64,000 nucleotides of DNA from RGIG7179 sp051893555 (GTDB taxonomy: Bacteria > Bacillota > Clostridia > Peptostreptococcales > Anaerovoracaceae). Location of the stretch: assembly GCA_051893555.1 (NCBI GenBank), contig JBJFHL010000004.1, positions 1 through 64,000 of the forward strand, given 5' to 3'. Both the position numbers and the translations under genes were made by a program. Below are positions 44,500-53,223 of this stretch, piece by piece (the first letter of the stretch is position 1; the number at the start of each line of letters is the position of its first letter). Under the pieces are notes generated by a model, which ran no database searches, had not been told where the DNA came from, and saw only the letters and a list, made by a program, of their open reading frames with translations.

Positions 44500-44528
44500 A
44501 GTATACCACAGTCTGGCTCTTTTCTAAA
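44500..44528 (-). promoter_or_regulatory. Promoter of gpmI
   Basis: Minus-strand TTTAGA (44528-44523) and TATACT (44505-44500), 17-base spacer. A weaker plus-strand -10 (TACAAT, 44543-44548) for addA lies next to it. Confidence 0.45.
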
Positions 44529-44583
44529 GAGCGAAAATCTGTTACAATGAAGAAAACAGGACGAATGGAGAGGAACGGATAAG

Positions 44584-47500
44584 ATGAACTGGACAGAGCA
44601 GCAGCAACAGGCAATTGAAGAGCGGGGAAAGAATCTGCTGGTGGCAGCCGCCGCCGGCTCCGGCAAAACAGCAGTACTGGTGGAGCGCATCAAACGGCTC
44701 ATTCTGGAGGACGGCTGCCCCATCGACCGGATGCTGATTGTAACCTTCACCAACGCGGCAGCATCGGAAATGAAGGAGAAGATCCGCCGCGCCGTCAGCC
44801 AGTCCATCGACGAGCTGGCCCGGCAGATCAGCGAGAGCGAGCAGATCCGCGCCGCAGAAGAACGGTGCGGCATACCGGAAGAACTCCACACCCTGGAAGA
44901 AAAGCTGCATTTTCTGAAGCAGCAGATGAACAAGCTGTCCCAGGCCCAGATCAGCACCTTCCATGCCTTCGCCCTGGAGGTCATCCGGAAGTATTTCTAT
45001 CTCATCGACGTGGAGCCGAATTTCAAAATCTGCGACGATGCCCAGCAGACCCTGCTGAAAGCAGACGCCATGGATCAGCTGCTGGAAGAGCAGTATGAAG
45101 AAGATGACCCGGCCTTCCTCCATTTCCTGGACTGCTACAGCGGCGACCGGAACGACGACAAGTTCCGGCAGCTGATCGATAAAGTATATACAACCATACA
45201 GAGCCTGCCGGAACCGGCCGCCTGGCTTCATGAAAAAGTGGAAATGCTGCGTGGTGCCCGGGAGGCCATGGCGCCGGTCCTGGACTTCCTCTGGCAGCTG
45301 GCAGCATCCCGCCTGCAGGAGGCAGAAGAAGCCATCGGGGAAAATGCAAGACTTGCCCGGGAGGCAGGCATGGTGCAGGCAGTCACTCTGGCAGAAGACG
45401 ATCTGCAGCAGCTGAAACGACTTTGCGAAGCGATGGAAACCAGGGACTTTGACCACTTCCGGGAGGCCCTTGGCACGTTCAAACTGGGGACTTTGCGGAA
45501 AAATTACTACACCCCGCCGGAAGGCAGCGCCATGACCCCGGAAGAAGCGGAGGCCATGAAAAACGCCGCCGCGTCCCGGCGCGACCTGGCCAAAGACCAT
45601 GTGAAATCCATCCGTACCGGCTATTTCAGCCAGTCCGCAGAGGCCATGGCAGAAGAGATGGCCCTGACCTACAGCGATGCCGCCATGACCGAAAAACTGG
45701 TGACCCGCTACGGACAGCTCTACAACGAAGAAAAGAAAAAGCGGGGGCTGGTGGACTTTTCGGACATCGAACACTACGCCTGGGAGATTTTGAAGGATGA
45801 GGAAGTCAGCGCCTTTTACCGGGAAAAATTCCTCCACATTTTCGTGGACGAGTATCAGGACAGCAACGTGATGCAGGAGGCCCTGCTGTCCCGCATCTGC
45901 CGGGAAAACAACCTGTTCCTGGTGGGAGACGTGAAGCAGAGTATCTATAAGTTCCGGCTGGCCGAACCGGAGATCTTCCAGCGGCGGTACCGGCAGTATG
46001 CGGAAGGCGGAGCCGCGGGGCCGGATGGCACTGGACAGAACTCCATGAAAATCGATCTGAACCGCAACTTCCGGAGCAAAAAACCGGTCATCGATTTTGT
46101 CAACCAGGTGTTCGACGGGATCATGTCCGGTTACGACGAAGACGCGGCCCTACACATGGGGGATCCGTACGGCGACCGGTACTATGCCGAGCCGAAGCTT
46201 TACCTGGCCGGCGCACCGTGGAGCGAAGACGAAGCCATCGACGACGAGCTGAAAAATATGATGAAAGCCGAAAAAGAGGCTCTTGCCGCCGTGAAGCTGA
46301 TTCGGGACAGCCTGGGCCAGCCCATTTACGACAGCAAAGCACAGACCATGCGTCCGCTGGAACTGCGTGACGTGGTGATTTTGCTCCGTGGGGTCCGGGG
46401 CTACGGTGATATTTTCTATAATGTGCTCATGGAAAACGACATCCCGGCCTTTGTGGACGACAACGACGGCTATTTCGACACCATGGAGATCAACACTTTC
46501 CTGTCGCTGCTGTCGCTGCTGGATAACGAGAAGCAGGACGTGCCGCTGCTGACGGTACTCCGCTCGGAGATCTTCGGGTTTTCGGTGGAGGAGTTGGCAG
46601 ATGTCCGGATTGCCTGCAAAGAAGGCTCCTATTATGACGCCTTCATGGCCTGCGGCCGGGGAGAGACGGGGTGCGACGCAGTTCTCTGCGCAAAATCCGC
46701 CGCCTCGGCCCGTTCTCTGGCCCAGTGGCAGTCGCTGGCGGTCTTCATGCCTTTGGAAGAACTGATCTGGAAGCTGCTTCTGGATACCGGCTTTTATATT
46801 GCCATGGGTGCCATGCCGGGAGGCCGGCAGCGGCAGGCGAACCTGCGGGCGCTGGTGGACAAGGCAGCCGGCTACAGGAAAAGCCAGGGCGGGTCTCTGT
46901 ACGGGTTTATCCGATATATCGAAGCGGTGAAGGAAAAGAAGGTGGCCAGCGGACAGGTGAAGCTGGTGGGTGAGGGTGATGAGCTGGTAAAGATCATGAC
47001 CATCCACAAGAGCAAAGGGTTGGAGTTTCCGATGGTGATCCTGGCCGGATTCTGCCGGAAGCTGAATTATACCTCCATGGGCCGGTCTCTGGTGATCCAT
47101 AAGGATCTGGGTCTGGGTTTCCCTGTGGTAAACAAGGAGGAAAGCTGGTTCCGCACCACAGTCCTGCAGAGCATCATTAAGGAAAAGTTCCATCAGGAAG
47201 AGGTGGAGGAGGAAAAGCGGATTCTCTATGTGGCCCTGACCCGGGCAAAGGATCGGCTGGCGATTCTGGGCATTTGCGAGGATGTGCAGAAGGCGCTGGA
47301 TCAGGTGGGCAGCGAGCCGCCGAAGGATACCTCCTATTTCCGAATGACAGGGAACCGGATCTGTACCCGGCTGCAGCAGTATGAGATCATCGAGGATGCG
47401 GACCTGGCCGGCTTGGTGAGCCACCGGCAGCGGCGGGCAGACCTGGTACTGGACCTGTTTGACCGGGACAATCACACGGGAGATGAGCTGCTGGCTGCCC

Positions 47501-48231
47501 AGGTAGACCGGCAGATGCGCTTCGTCTATCCCCATGAACGGGATCTTACCATCAAATCGAAATATTCTGTCAGCGAACTGAACGCTGCCGCAGGTGAGTG
47601 GAATGACGGAGCCGGGGACCCGTCTGCGCATCCCCTTGAAAGAGAAGTGCATCTGGAGGAGCCCGCCTCTTTCAAACAGCGGAATGTGTTTACTGCGGCC
47701 CAGAAGGGTACCATTTATCACTGTCTGCTGGAGCATCTGGACTTCCGGGCAGCCTATGCCGGCGGCGACCGGCAGGCAGGTCTTGCTGTCATCGAAGAAA
47801 CCGTACGATATCTGGTGGACGGCCAGTTCCTGACGGAGGAAGAAGCTGCTGTCATTCAGCCGGAGAATATCCTGAAGCTGATGACATCTGACCTGGGACA
47901 CCGCCTGGCGGAAAGTCCGGCGGTGCATCGGGAGCAGCCGTTCAACCTGCGGATGGAGTACGATCCGGATGGCAGCGGGCAAGTGGCAGAGGTCATGGTG
48001 CAGGGCGTCATCGACTGCTATTTTGAAGAGGACGGTCAGCTGGTGCTGGTGGACTACAAGACCAGCCGCATCCGCCCGAGATCTGAGCCGGAGAAAGAAA
48101 AACGGCGTATCGCAGACCACTACCGGGTGCAGATGGACATCTACCGCCGTGCCCTGGAAACAACCACAGGAAAGAAAGTCAAAGAAGCCTATCTATACCT
48201 CACCGACAGCGGCGAATTGGTGGAGATGTGA
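44584..48231 (+). CDS. addA: ATP-dependent helicase/nuclease subunit A
   Basis: A 1215-residue UvrD-like helicase fused to a C-terminal RecB-type nuclease, part of the AddAB end-resection complex in recombination repair. Walker A AAAAGSGKTAVL (residues 21-32), motif II FVDEYQDSN, motif III-like VGDVKQSIYKFR, motif VI ALTRAKDRL and the nuclease motif VLVDYKTSR are present. ATG 44584 follows GGAGAGGAAC. The partner addB, usually directly upstream, is not in this window; upstream is gpmI on the other strand. Confidence 0.92.
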   Translation: MNWTEQQQQAIEERGKNLLVAAAAGSGKTAVLVERIKRLILEDGCPIDRMLIVTFTNAAASEMKEKIRRAVSQSIDELARQISESEQIRAAEERCGIPEELHTLEEKLHFLKQQMNKLSQAQISTFHAFALEVIRKYFYLIDVEPNFKICDDAQQTLLKADAMDQLLEEQYEEDDPAFLHFLDCYSGDRNDDKFRQLIDKVYTTIQSLPEPAAWLHEKVEMLRGAREAMAPVLDFLWQLAASRLQEAEEAIGENARLAREAGMVQAVTLAEDDLQQLKRLCEAMETRDFDHFREALGTFKLGTLRKNYYTPPEGSAMTPEEAEAMKNAAASRRDLAKDHVKSIRTGYFSQSAEAMAEEMALTYSDAAMTEKLVTRYGQLYNEEKKKRGLVDFSDIEHYAWEILKDEEVSAFYREKFLHIFVDEYQDSNVMQEALLSRICRENNLFLVGDVKQSIYKFRLAEPEIFQRRYRQYAEGGAAGPDGTGQNSMKIDLNRNFRSKKPVIDFVNQVFDGIMSGYDEDAALHMGDPYGDRYYAEPKLYLAGAPWSEDEAIDDELKNMMKAEKEALAAVKLIRDSLGQPIYDSKAQTMRPLELRDVVILLRGVRGYGDIFYNVLMENDIPAFVDDNDGYFDTMEINTFLSLLSLLDNEKQDVPLLTVLRSEIFGFSVEELADVRIACKEGSYYDAFMACGRGETGCDAVLCAKSAASARSLAQWQSLAVFMPLEELIWKLLLDTGFYIAMGAMPGGRQRQANLRALVDKAAGYRKSQGGSLYGFIRYIEAVKEKKVASGQVKLVGEGDELVKIMTIHKSKGLEFPMVILAGFCRKLNYTSMGRSLVIHKDLGLGFPVVNKEESWFRTTVLQSIIKEKFHQEEVEEEKRILYVALTRAKDRLAILGICEDVQKALDQVGSEPPKDTSYFRMTGNRICTRLQQYEIIEDADLAGLVSHRQRRADLVLDLFDRDNHTGDELLAAQVDRQMRFVYPHERDLTIKSKYSVSELNAAAGEWNDGAGDPSAHPLEREVHLEEPASFKQRNVFTAAQKGTIYHCLLEHLDFRAAYAGGDRQAGLAVIEETVRYLVDGQFLTEEEAAVIQPENILKLMTSDLGHRLAESPAVHREQPFNLRMEYDPDGSGQVAEVMVQGVIDCYFEEDGQLVLVDYKTSRIRPRSEPEKEKRRIADHYRVQMDIYRRALETTTGKKVKEAYLYLTDSGELVEM

Positions 48232-48267
48232 CATAGCATCCCGCTTCAACGAACGAGTTAGCCATTG

Positions 48268-48314
48268 CTAATGCAACAATATAAAGCAAAAAATCGCTTA
48301 TATTGTTGCATTAG
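48268..48314 (+). other. Long hairpin downstream of addA
   Basis: A 19-bp stem with one bulged A (CTAATGCAACAATATAAAGC at 48268-48287 with its complement at 48296-48314), loop of 8; GTTAG/CTAAC (48257-48325) could extend it. No T run follows. It may end or protect the addA transcript. Confidence 0.7.
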
Positions 48315-48424
48315 ATATAACTAACCACATGACCAGACAGCGACATGGCAGGAGGACGCACGGTGACAGCCCGACAGAAGATCGGCAGCAGGCAGACAGC
48401 AGGCGGCCAGGGCGGCCAGGTAAC

Positions 48425-48462
48425 AAACAGAAAGAGGCTGCCCCGAAGGACAGCCTCTTTCA
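48425..48462 (-). terminator. Terminator of gdhA
   Basis: Minus strand: GAAAGAGGCTG stem with CAGCCTCTTTC, UUCG-type tetraloop between CC/GG extensions, T-rich tail. Works in both directions. Confidence 0.8.
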
Positions 48463-48494
48463 TTATAGTTAAGCCAGATTGGTATATTCAGAGA

Positions 48495-49841
48495 TTATAC
48501 AATGCCCTGTGCCATCATAGCCTGTGCAACCTTTTCGAAACCAGCGATGTTTGCGCCGGCTACCAGGTTGTAGCCCAGACCATACTTTTCGGAAGCAGCT
48601 GCAGCATTGTTGTGAATGTTCACCATGATGGTTTCCAGCTGTTCGTAAACCTGTGCAGGGGAGAATACAGTGTGACCTGCGTTCTGACCCATTTCGATGC
48701 AGGAGCAAGCTACGCCGCCGGCGTTTGCAGCCTTGGAAGGACCTACAACTACGCCGTTCTTCTGCAGGTAAGCGATTGCATCGTTGGTGGTAGGCATGTT
48801 GGAACCTTCGCAGAGGAACTTGCAGCCGTTTGCAACCATCTTTTCAGCATCTTCGATTCTGATTTCGTTCTGGGTAGCGCATGGGATGTACAGGTCAGCC
48901 TTCACGCCCCAAGGCTTTTCGCCTGGATAGAAGGTAGCACCAGGGAACTTTTCTGCATAAGGTGCGCAGATGTTCTTGCCGGAAGCTCTCAGCTCTAACA
49001 GGTAATCTTCCTTTTCACCGGAAGTTACGCCATCCGGATCGTAGATGTATCCATCCGGACCGGAGATGGTGATGACCTTTGCGCCCAGTTCGTTCAGCTT
49101 CTGAACGGTACCCCAGGTTACGTTGCCGAAACCGGATACAACAACGGTCTTGCCCTTTAATTCTTCGCCGCAGTGTTTCAGCATTTCTCTTGCGAAGAAT
49201 ACGATACCGTAACCGGTTGCTTCGGTTCTGCCTGCCAGGCCGCCGTAAGCCAGACCCTTACCGGTCAGAACGCCTTCATATCTGTTGGTCAGTCTCTTGT
49301 ACTGTCCGAATAAGTAGCCGATTTCTCTTGCACCTACGCCCAGGTCGCCTGCCGGAACGTCAGTGTGAGGACCGATGTGTCTGTACAGTTCGGTCATGAA
49401 GGACTGACAGAATCTCATGATTTCGCCGTCGGACTTGCCGTTCGGATCAAAGTCAGCACCGCCCTTGCCGCCGCCGATAGGCAGTCCGGTCAGGGAGTTC
49501 TTGAAGATCTGTTCGAAACCTAAGAACTTGATGATGCCAGGGTATACATTCGGAGCGAAACGCAGGCCGCCCTTGTAAGGTCCGATTGCGCTGTTGAATT
49601 CGTATCTGTAACCTCTGTTTACCTGTACTTTGCCGTTGTCGTCAACCCAAGGAACTCTGAAGCTGATGCCTCTTTCCGGTTCGATCAGTCTTTCTACCAG
49701 ACCAGCTTCCACGTATTCCGGATGTGCTTCCAGAACAGGTTCGATGGAAGTTAATACTTCTTCTACGGTCTGTAAGAATTCCGGTTCGCCCGGGTTTCTC
49801 TTAGCTGCGATTTCAATGTACTTCTCAACTAATTTTGCCAT
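48495..49841 (-). CDS. gdhA: Glutamate dehydrogenase (hexameric, NADP-type family)
   Basis: A 448-residue enzyme interconverting glutamate and 2-oxoglutarate with ammonia. Signature LPIGGGKGGADFDP holds the catalytic lysine region; the Rossmann loop is VVVSGFGNVTWG; GPHTDVPAGDLGVG binds substrate. The length matches the 450-residue bacterial type. ATG 49841 has AAAGGAG upstream. Codon choice is strongly biased compared with neighbours, suggesting high expression, as expected for amino-acid fermenters. Confidence 0.95.
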   Translation of the reverse strand: MAKLVEKYIEIAAKRNPGEPEFLQTVEEVLTSIEPVLEAHPEYVEAGLVERLIEPERGISFRVPWVDDNGKVQVNRGYRYEFNSAIGPYKGGLRFAPNVYPGIIKFLGFEQIFKNSLTGLPIGGGKGGADFDPNGKSDGEIMRFCQSFMTELYRHIGPHTDVPAGDLGVGAREIGYLFGQYKRLTNRYEGVLTGKGLAYGGLAGRTEATGYGIVFFAREMLKHCGEELKGKTVVVSGFGNVTWGTVQKLNELGAKVITISGPDGYIYDPDGVTSGEKEDYLLELRASGKNICAPYAEKFPGATFYPGEKPWGVKADLYIPCATQNEIRIEDAEKMVANGCKFLCEGSNMPTTNDAIAYLQKNGVVVGPSKAANAGGVACSCIEMGQNAGHTVFSPAQVYEQLETIMVNIHNNAAAASEKYGLGYNLVAGANIAGFEKVAQAMMAQGIV

Positions 49842-49912
49842 TTCCCATTCTCCTTTTTTGTTTCACAGTTAATTTGCTTATGGCTAGTCATCTGGCTAGT
49901 TTTTCTATCATC

Positions 49913-49941
49913 AAGATAACACCTCTTTCGACGGTTGTCAA
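49913..49941 (-). promoter_or_regulatory. Promoter of gdhA
   Basis: Minus-strand consensus TTGACA (49941-49936) and TATCTT (49918-49913), 17-base spacer, about 70 bases before the start codon. Confidence 0.7.
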
Positions 49942-50065
49942 CACCGTGTATACAATATTCTTGTGTTTTTTTTAGCGTACATTTCGACCGGCGGCGCTGC
50001 CGGGAAACGCAAGTGTTTGCAACGGAAAACAGGCCGGAGAGAATGGATTTTGTACAGAAAAAAGC

Positions 50066-50095
50066 TTGCAAAAACACGGGATGCGGGGGTATAAT
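50066..50095 (+). promoter_or_regulatory. Promoter of the mgtE transcript
   Basis: TTGCAA (50066-50071) and TATAAT (50090-50095), 18-base spacer. The transcript would include a small ORF and a long leader before mgtE. Confidence 0.6.
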
Positions 50096-50133
50096 AAAAT
50101 GTAATGCACAGAATAAAACGAAAGGAGAAAACC

Positions 50134-50232
50134 ATGGATAGTGTACCGGTCGATAAACGAAGCACAACCGACGACCACATACGAAACTGTAAACTGACAA
50201 CTGAAGACTATCCTGTTTTCGCCCGGATGTAG
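50134..50232 (+). CDS. Small leader ORF upstream of mgtE
   Basis: A 32-codon frame (MDSVPVDKRSTTDDHIRNCK...) with an AAAGGAG ribosome site 8 bases before ATG, placed between a good promoter and mgtE. I do not recognise the peptide. It ends 66 bases before the mgtE ATG. In that interval CCCT-GC-GGTCC (from about 50243) can pair with GGACC-TGTGA-AGGG (to about 50287), covering part of the mgtE ribosome site AAGGGAGGAG, so the ORF may act as a regulatory leader. That role is inference. Confidence 0.5.
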   Translation: MDSVPVDKRSTTDDHIRNCKLTTEDYPVFARM

Positions 50233-50298
50233 TATCGGAGAATTCTCTGCCCTGCGGTCCGGCGGCGGAAGCAGGACCTGTGAAGGGAGGAGAATCCG

Positions 50299-51702
50299 AT
50301 GAACAAGGATATTTTGCTGCGTCACGACGAAGCGTTTGAAGAATCTCTGGAAAAGATCTTCGAATGGTTCGACGAGAAGATGTATTTTAAGATTAAGGAC
50401 GAGCTGCTGAAGTATAACGAAGCGGATATCGCCGAAATGTTTGAGGAATTTCTGGAGGACGAAGATCTGCGGAGCCGGACCGTGGTGGTGTACCGGCTGC
50501 TCCCGAAAGATATTTCTGTTGATGTTTTTGCTTACCTGCCGTCTGACGACCAGCTGAAGATTGTGGAAGGCATCACCGATGCCGAGCTGACCTACATCAT
50601 TCAGGAACTGGACTTCGACGATAAGATCGATATTCTGGAGGAACTGCCTGCCAATCTGGTGGACAAGATTCTGGAAGCGGCGCCGAAAGCGGAGCGGAAG
50701 CTGATCAACACCTTCCTCAACTATCCGGATGACTGCGCCGGCAGCATCATGACGCCGGATTACATCAGCCTGATGAAGGAATGGACCGTCCGTCAGGCGC
50801 TGGACTATATTAAAGAAGTAGGGATGGATACGGAAACCATCTACACCTGCTATGTGAAGGATGCAGGGAGAAAGCTGCTGGGTATCGTTTCCCTGCGGAC
50901 CCTGGTCATCACCGATGACAACGTGAGAATCATGGACATCATGCACACGGACTATGTGTGTGTCAATGTGTACGATGACCAGGAGGAGGTTTCCGAAGAC
51001 TTTAAGAAATACGGGTTTCTGGCCATGCCTGTGGTGGACAAGGAGCACCGGCTGGTGGGAATCATCACTGTCGACGATATTCTGGAGGTTATTGAAGACG
51101 AGAATACCGAGGATATCGAGCGTATGGCCGGTATCATCGACCTGGAGCAGAGCGACCAGGAATATCTGGATAAGAGCGTGTGGAAACATGCGAAGAACCG
51201 TCTGCCGTGGCTTTTGTTCATGATGTGCATGGCCATGGTGACCGGCGCCATCATCAGCAGTTTTGAGGAGATGCTCAGTTCGGTTATCGTACTGGTGTCC
51301 TACATGCCGATGCTCATGGGAACCGGCGGAAACACGGGGGCCCAGGCATCGACGCTGATCATTCGCGGTCTGTCCCTGGGCGAGGTGGATTTGAAGGATG
51401 CCGGCAAGGTGGTGTGGAAGGAAATGCGCATCGCACTGTGCGTCGGGCTTGCTCTCAGCGCCGTGAATTTTCTCAAAATCCTCATCATCGATCAGGAGTC
51501 GGTTGCCATCGCGGCGACGGTGTGCCTGGCCATGATTTTTATCGTTATGTTCGCCAAGATGATCGGCGGCATGGTGCCGCTGCTGGCGGAGAAGGCGGGG
51601 GTGGACCCTGCGCTGATGGCCAATCCGGTGATCGCGTCTTCCACGGACATGATTTCCGTGCTGGTATATTTCCTCATGGCGAAGCTGATCCTGGGGCTGT
51701 AA
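50299..51702 (+). CDS. mgtE: Magnesium transporter MgtE
   Basis: A 467-residue Mg2+ channel: N-terminal superhelical domain (about 1-130), paired CBS domains (about 145-265; PDYISLMKEWTVRQALDYI, FLAMPVVDKEHRLVGIIT) and five membrane helices with the family signature PMLMGTGGNTGAQAST. The acidic cytoplasmic part senses Mg2+ and closes the pore. ATG 50299 follows AAGGGAGGAG. No M-box riboswitch is recognisable in the leader. Confidence 0.94.
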   Translation: MNKDILLRHDEAFEESLEKIFEWFDEKMYFKIKDELLKYNEADIAEMFEEFLEDEDLRSRTVVVYRLLPKDISVDVFAYLPSDDQLKIVEGITDAELTYIIQELDFDDKIDILEELPANLVDKILEAAPKAERKLINTFLNYPDDCAGSIMTPDYISLMKEWTVRQALDYIKEVGMDTETIYTCYVKDAGRKLLGIVSLRTLVITDDNVRIMDIMHTDYVCVNVYDDQEEVSEDFKKYGFLAMPVVDKEHRLVGIITVDDILEVIEDENTEDIERMAGIIDLEQSDQEYLDKSVWKHAKNRLPWLLFMMCMAMVTGAIISSFEEMLSSVIVLVSYMPMLMGTGGNTGAQASTLIIRGLSLGEVDLKDAGKVVWKEMRIALCVGLALSAVNFLKILIIDQESVAIAATVCLAMIFIVMFAKMIGGMVPLLAEKAGVDPALMANPVIASSTDMISVLVYFLMAKLILGL

Positions 51703-51734
51703 ATACGGGATTGTAAATTTGGGATTGCAAATAT
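51694..51734 (+). repeat. Tandem units after the mgtE stop
   Basis: Three imperfect units of 13-14 bases, GGGCTGTAAATAC-like then GGGATTGTAAATTT and GGGATTGCAAATAT, start at the mgtE stop codon and run into the next start. Confidence 0.75.
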
Positions 51735-52647
51735 GAAACAATGTATAATTTCGGCCGAACTGGTCCAGAATAGCATCAGAAAGCGAAAAAGGGAAATACA
51801 TAAGGGCCACTGCGGACGTATCCTGCTGGTGGCCGGTTCGGAGGGCATGATGGGTGCGGCAGTCCTTTCCTGCAGGAGCGCGCTGCGAAGCGGCGGCGGT
51901 CTGGTGCAGCTGGCCGTTCCGAACGAGCTATTTCCTGTGGCCCAGGCGGCGGTTCCGGAAGCAACCTGCCGGCCGCGGAGCTTTTCTGCCGGAGACCTTG
52001 CCCGTTACGACGCCGTGGCAGCGGGCCCCGGCCTTGGTACTGACAGGGAAAGCGTCGAAACGGTTCGATATCTTCTGGAATGTTATGAAGGAAATCTGGT
52101 GCTGGATGCAGATGCACTGAATGTCATCGCAGAATCGGAAAACCATCTGATGGACCTGGTGCGAAACCGAAAGGGGCAGACCATCATCACGCCCCATCCG
52201 GGGGAAGCGGGAAGACTGCTGCAAATGCCGGAAATCACCGGCGTGACAGACAGCGTCCGGCGGATGGATTTTGCAAAGAAGCTGGCGGAGAGAACCGGCG
52301 CAGTGGCTGTACTGAAAGGTGCAGAAACCATTGTAGCCACTCCAGGCGGTGATTCATATACTAATACTACAGGAAACCCGGGAATGGCCACCGGTGGATC
52401 CGGTGATGTGCTGACAGGCATGATCGCCGGGCTCTGGGGGCAGAAGCAGGCCTGTGAAGATGGGGGACTGCGGCGGCTTGCTGCATGGGAAGCAGCGGTC
52501 TGCGGCGTGTTTCTTCACGGACTGGCGGGGGACCTGGCGGCGGAGGCGCTGGGCGAATACGGCATGATTGCCGGTGACATCGCCGAAAAAATACCTTTTG
52601 CCATCAGGCAGATCCTGGAGAGAAAACCGGAAGGCAGGGAACGATAA
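51733..52647 (+). CDS. nnrD: ADP-dependent NAD(P)H-hydrate dehydratase
   Basis: A 304-residue repair enzyme that restores NAD(P)H from its hydrated form. Ribokinase-like motifs: HCGRILLVAGSEGMMGAAVL at the N-terminus, TPHPGEAGRLL, and the ADP/catalytic loop GNPGMATGGSGDVLTG. The epimerase NnrE is not fused, unlike many bacteria. It lies 31 bases after mgtE. Confidence 0.92.
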   Translation: MKQCIISAELVQNSIRKRKREIHKGHCGRILLVAGSEGMMGAAVLSCRSALRSGGGLVQLAVPNELFPVAQAAVPEATCRPRSFSAGDLARYDAVAAGPGLGTDRESVETVRYLLECYEGNLVLDADALNVIAESENHLMDLVRNRKGQTIITPHPGEAGRLLQMPEITGVTDSVRRMDFAKKLAERTGAVAVLKGAETIVATPGGDSYTNTTGNPGMATGGSGDVLTGMIAGLWGQKQACEDGGLRRLAAWEAAVCGVFLHGLAGDLAAEALGEYGMIAGDIAEKIPFAIRQILERKPEGRER

Positions 52648-52674
52648 GTAAGAGATTACAGGGGAGTGTTGGAC

Positions 52675-53037
52675 TTGATAGTAAAAAAGGGAGACCTGTA
52701 TTTTGCTGATCTGAGTCCTGTTGTAGGTTCGGAACAAGGGGGAGTAAGACCTGTACTTGTGGTGCAGAATGATGTAGGAAACAAATACAGCCCGACCATT
52801 ATCGTTGCGGCTGTCACATCACAAACTTCAAAGGCAAAGCTTCCAACGCATGTGGAACTTGCAGCCACACAGGGGGGACTCAGCAAGAATTCGGTGGTTC
52901 TGCTGGAACAGCTCAGGACCATTGATAAGCAAAGGTTAAAGGAGCGTATCGGTGCGCTCAGCGATTCACAGCTTCCGGATGTGGATGCGGCGCTTGGCGT
53001 CAGCCTGGGGATCGCAAATTTACCGCATAACCGTTAA
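52675..53037 (+). CDS. mazF: MazF/NdoA-family endoribonuclease toxin
   Basis: A 120-residue PemK/MazF-type mRNA interferase. The start is read as TTG 52675, giving MIVKKGDLYFADLSP as in Bacillus NdoA, with AGGGGAG upstream. Family features GSEQGGVRPVLVVQND, SPTIIVAAVTSQ, LPTHVEL and VVLLEQLRTIDKQRL are intact, so it should be active. No MazE-like antitoxin is encoded upstream or downstream; in Bacilli the order is alr-mazE-mazF, but here nnrD precedes by 27 bases. Confidence 0.9.
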   Translation: MIVKKGDLYFADLSPVVGSEQGGVRPVLVVQNDVGNKYSPTIIVAAVTSQTSKAKLPTHVELAATQGGLSKNSVVLLEQLRTIDKQRLKERIGALSDSQLPDVDAALGVSLGIANLPHNR

Positions 53038-53044
53038 TTACCGG

Positions 53045-53075
53045 AGGGGAGCCGGGGAAGGCTCCGGTTTCCCTT
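53045..53075 (+). terminator. Possible terminator after mazF
   Basis: GGAGCC/GGCTCC stem around GGGGAA with a short T-rich tail. Weak. Confidence 0.4.
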
Positions 53076-53223
53076 CGAAAACATATTGCCGCAGCCGGAA
53101 AACCAACACCCGACGGGGAGAGAAGGTCCGGAATACCGGAAAACAACACATCACCGGGAAGGGTGCGGCAGCAAACCAATACCAAATCAATACCAATCTA
53201 TGAAAAAATGACTGGAGGAAAAA

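Noticed and set aside
42881..44527. 548-codon frame antisense to gpmI
   Set aside because: GpmI catalytic motifs on the minus strand settle the coding strand.
46150..48120. Long open frame antisense to addA
   Set aside because: Same reason: shadow of a clear gene, no ribosome site or family motif.
49972..51810. Long open frame antisense to mgtE
   Set aside because: MgtE motifs are unambiguous on the other strand; the His/Gln-rich antisense product is typical of shadows.
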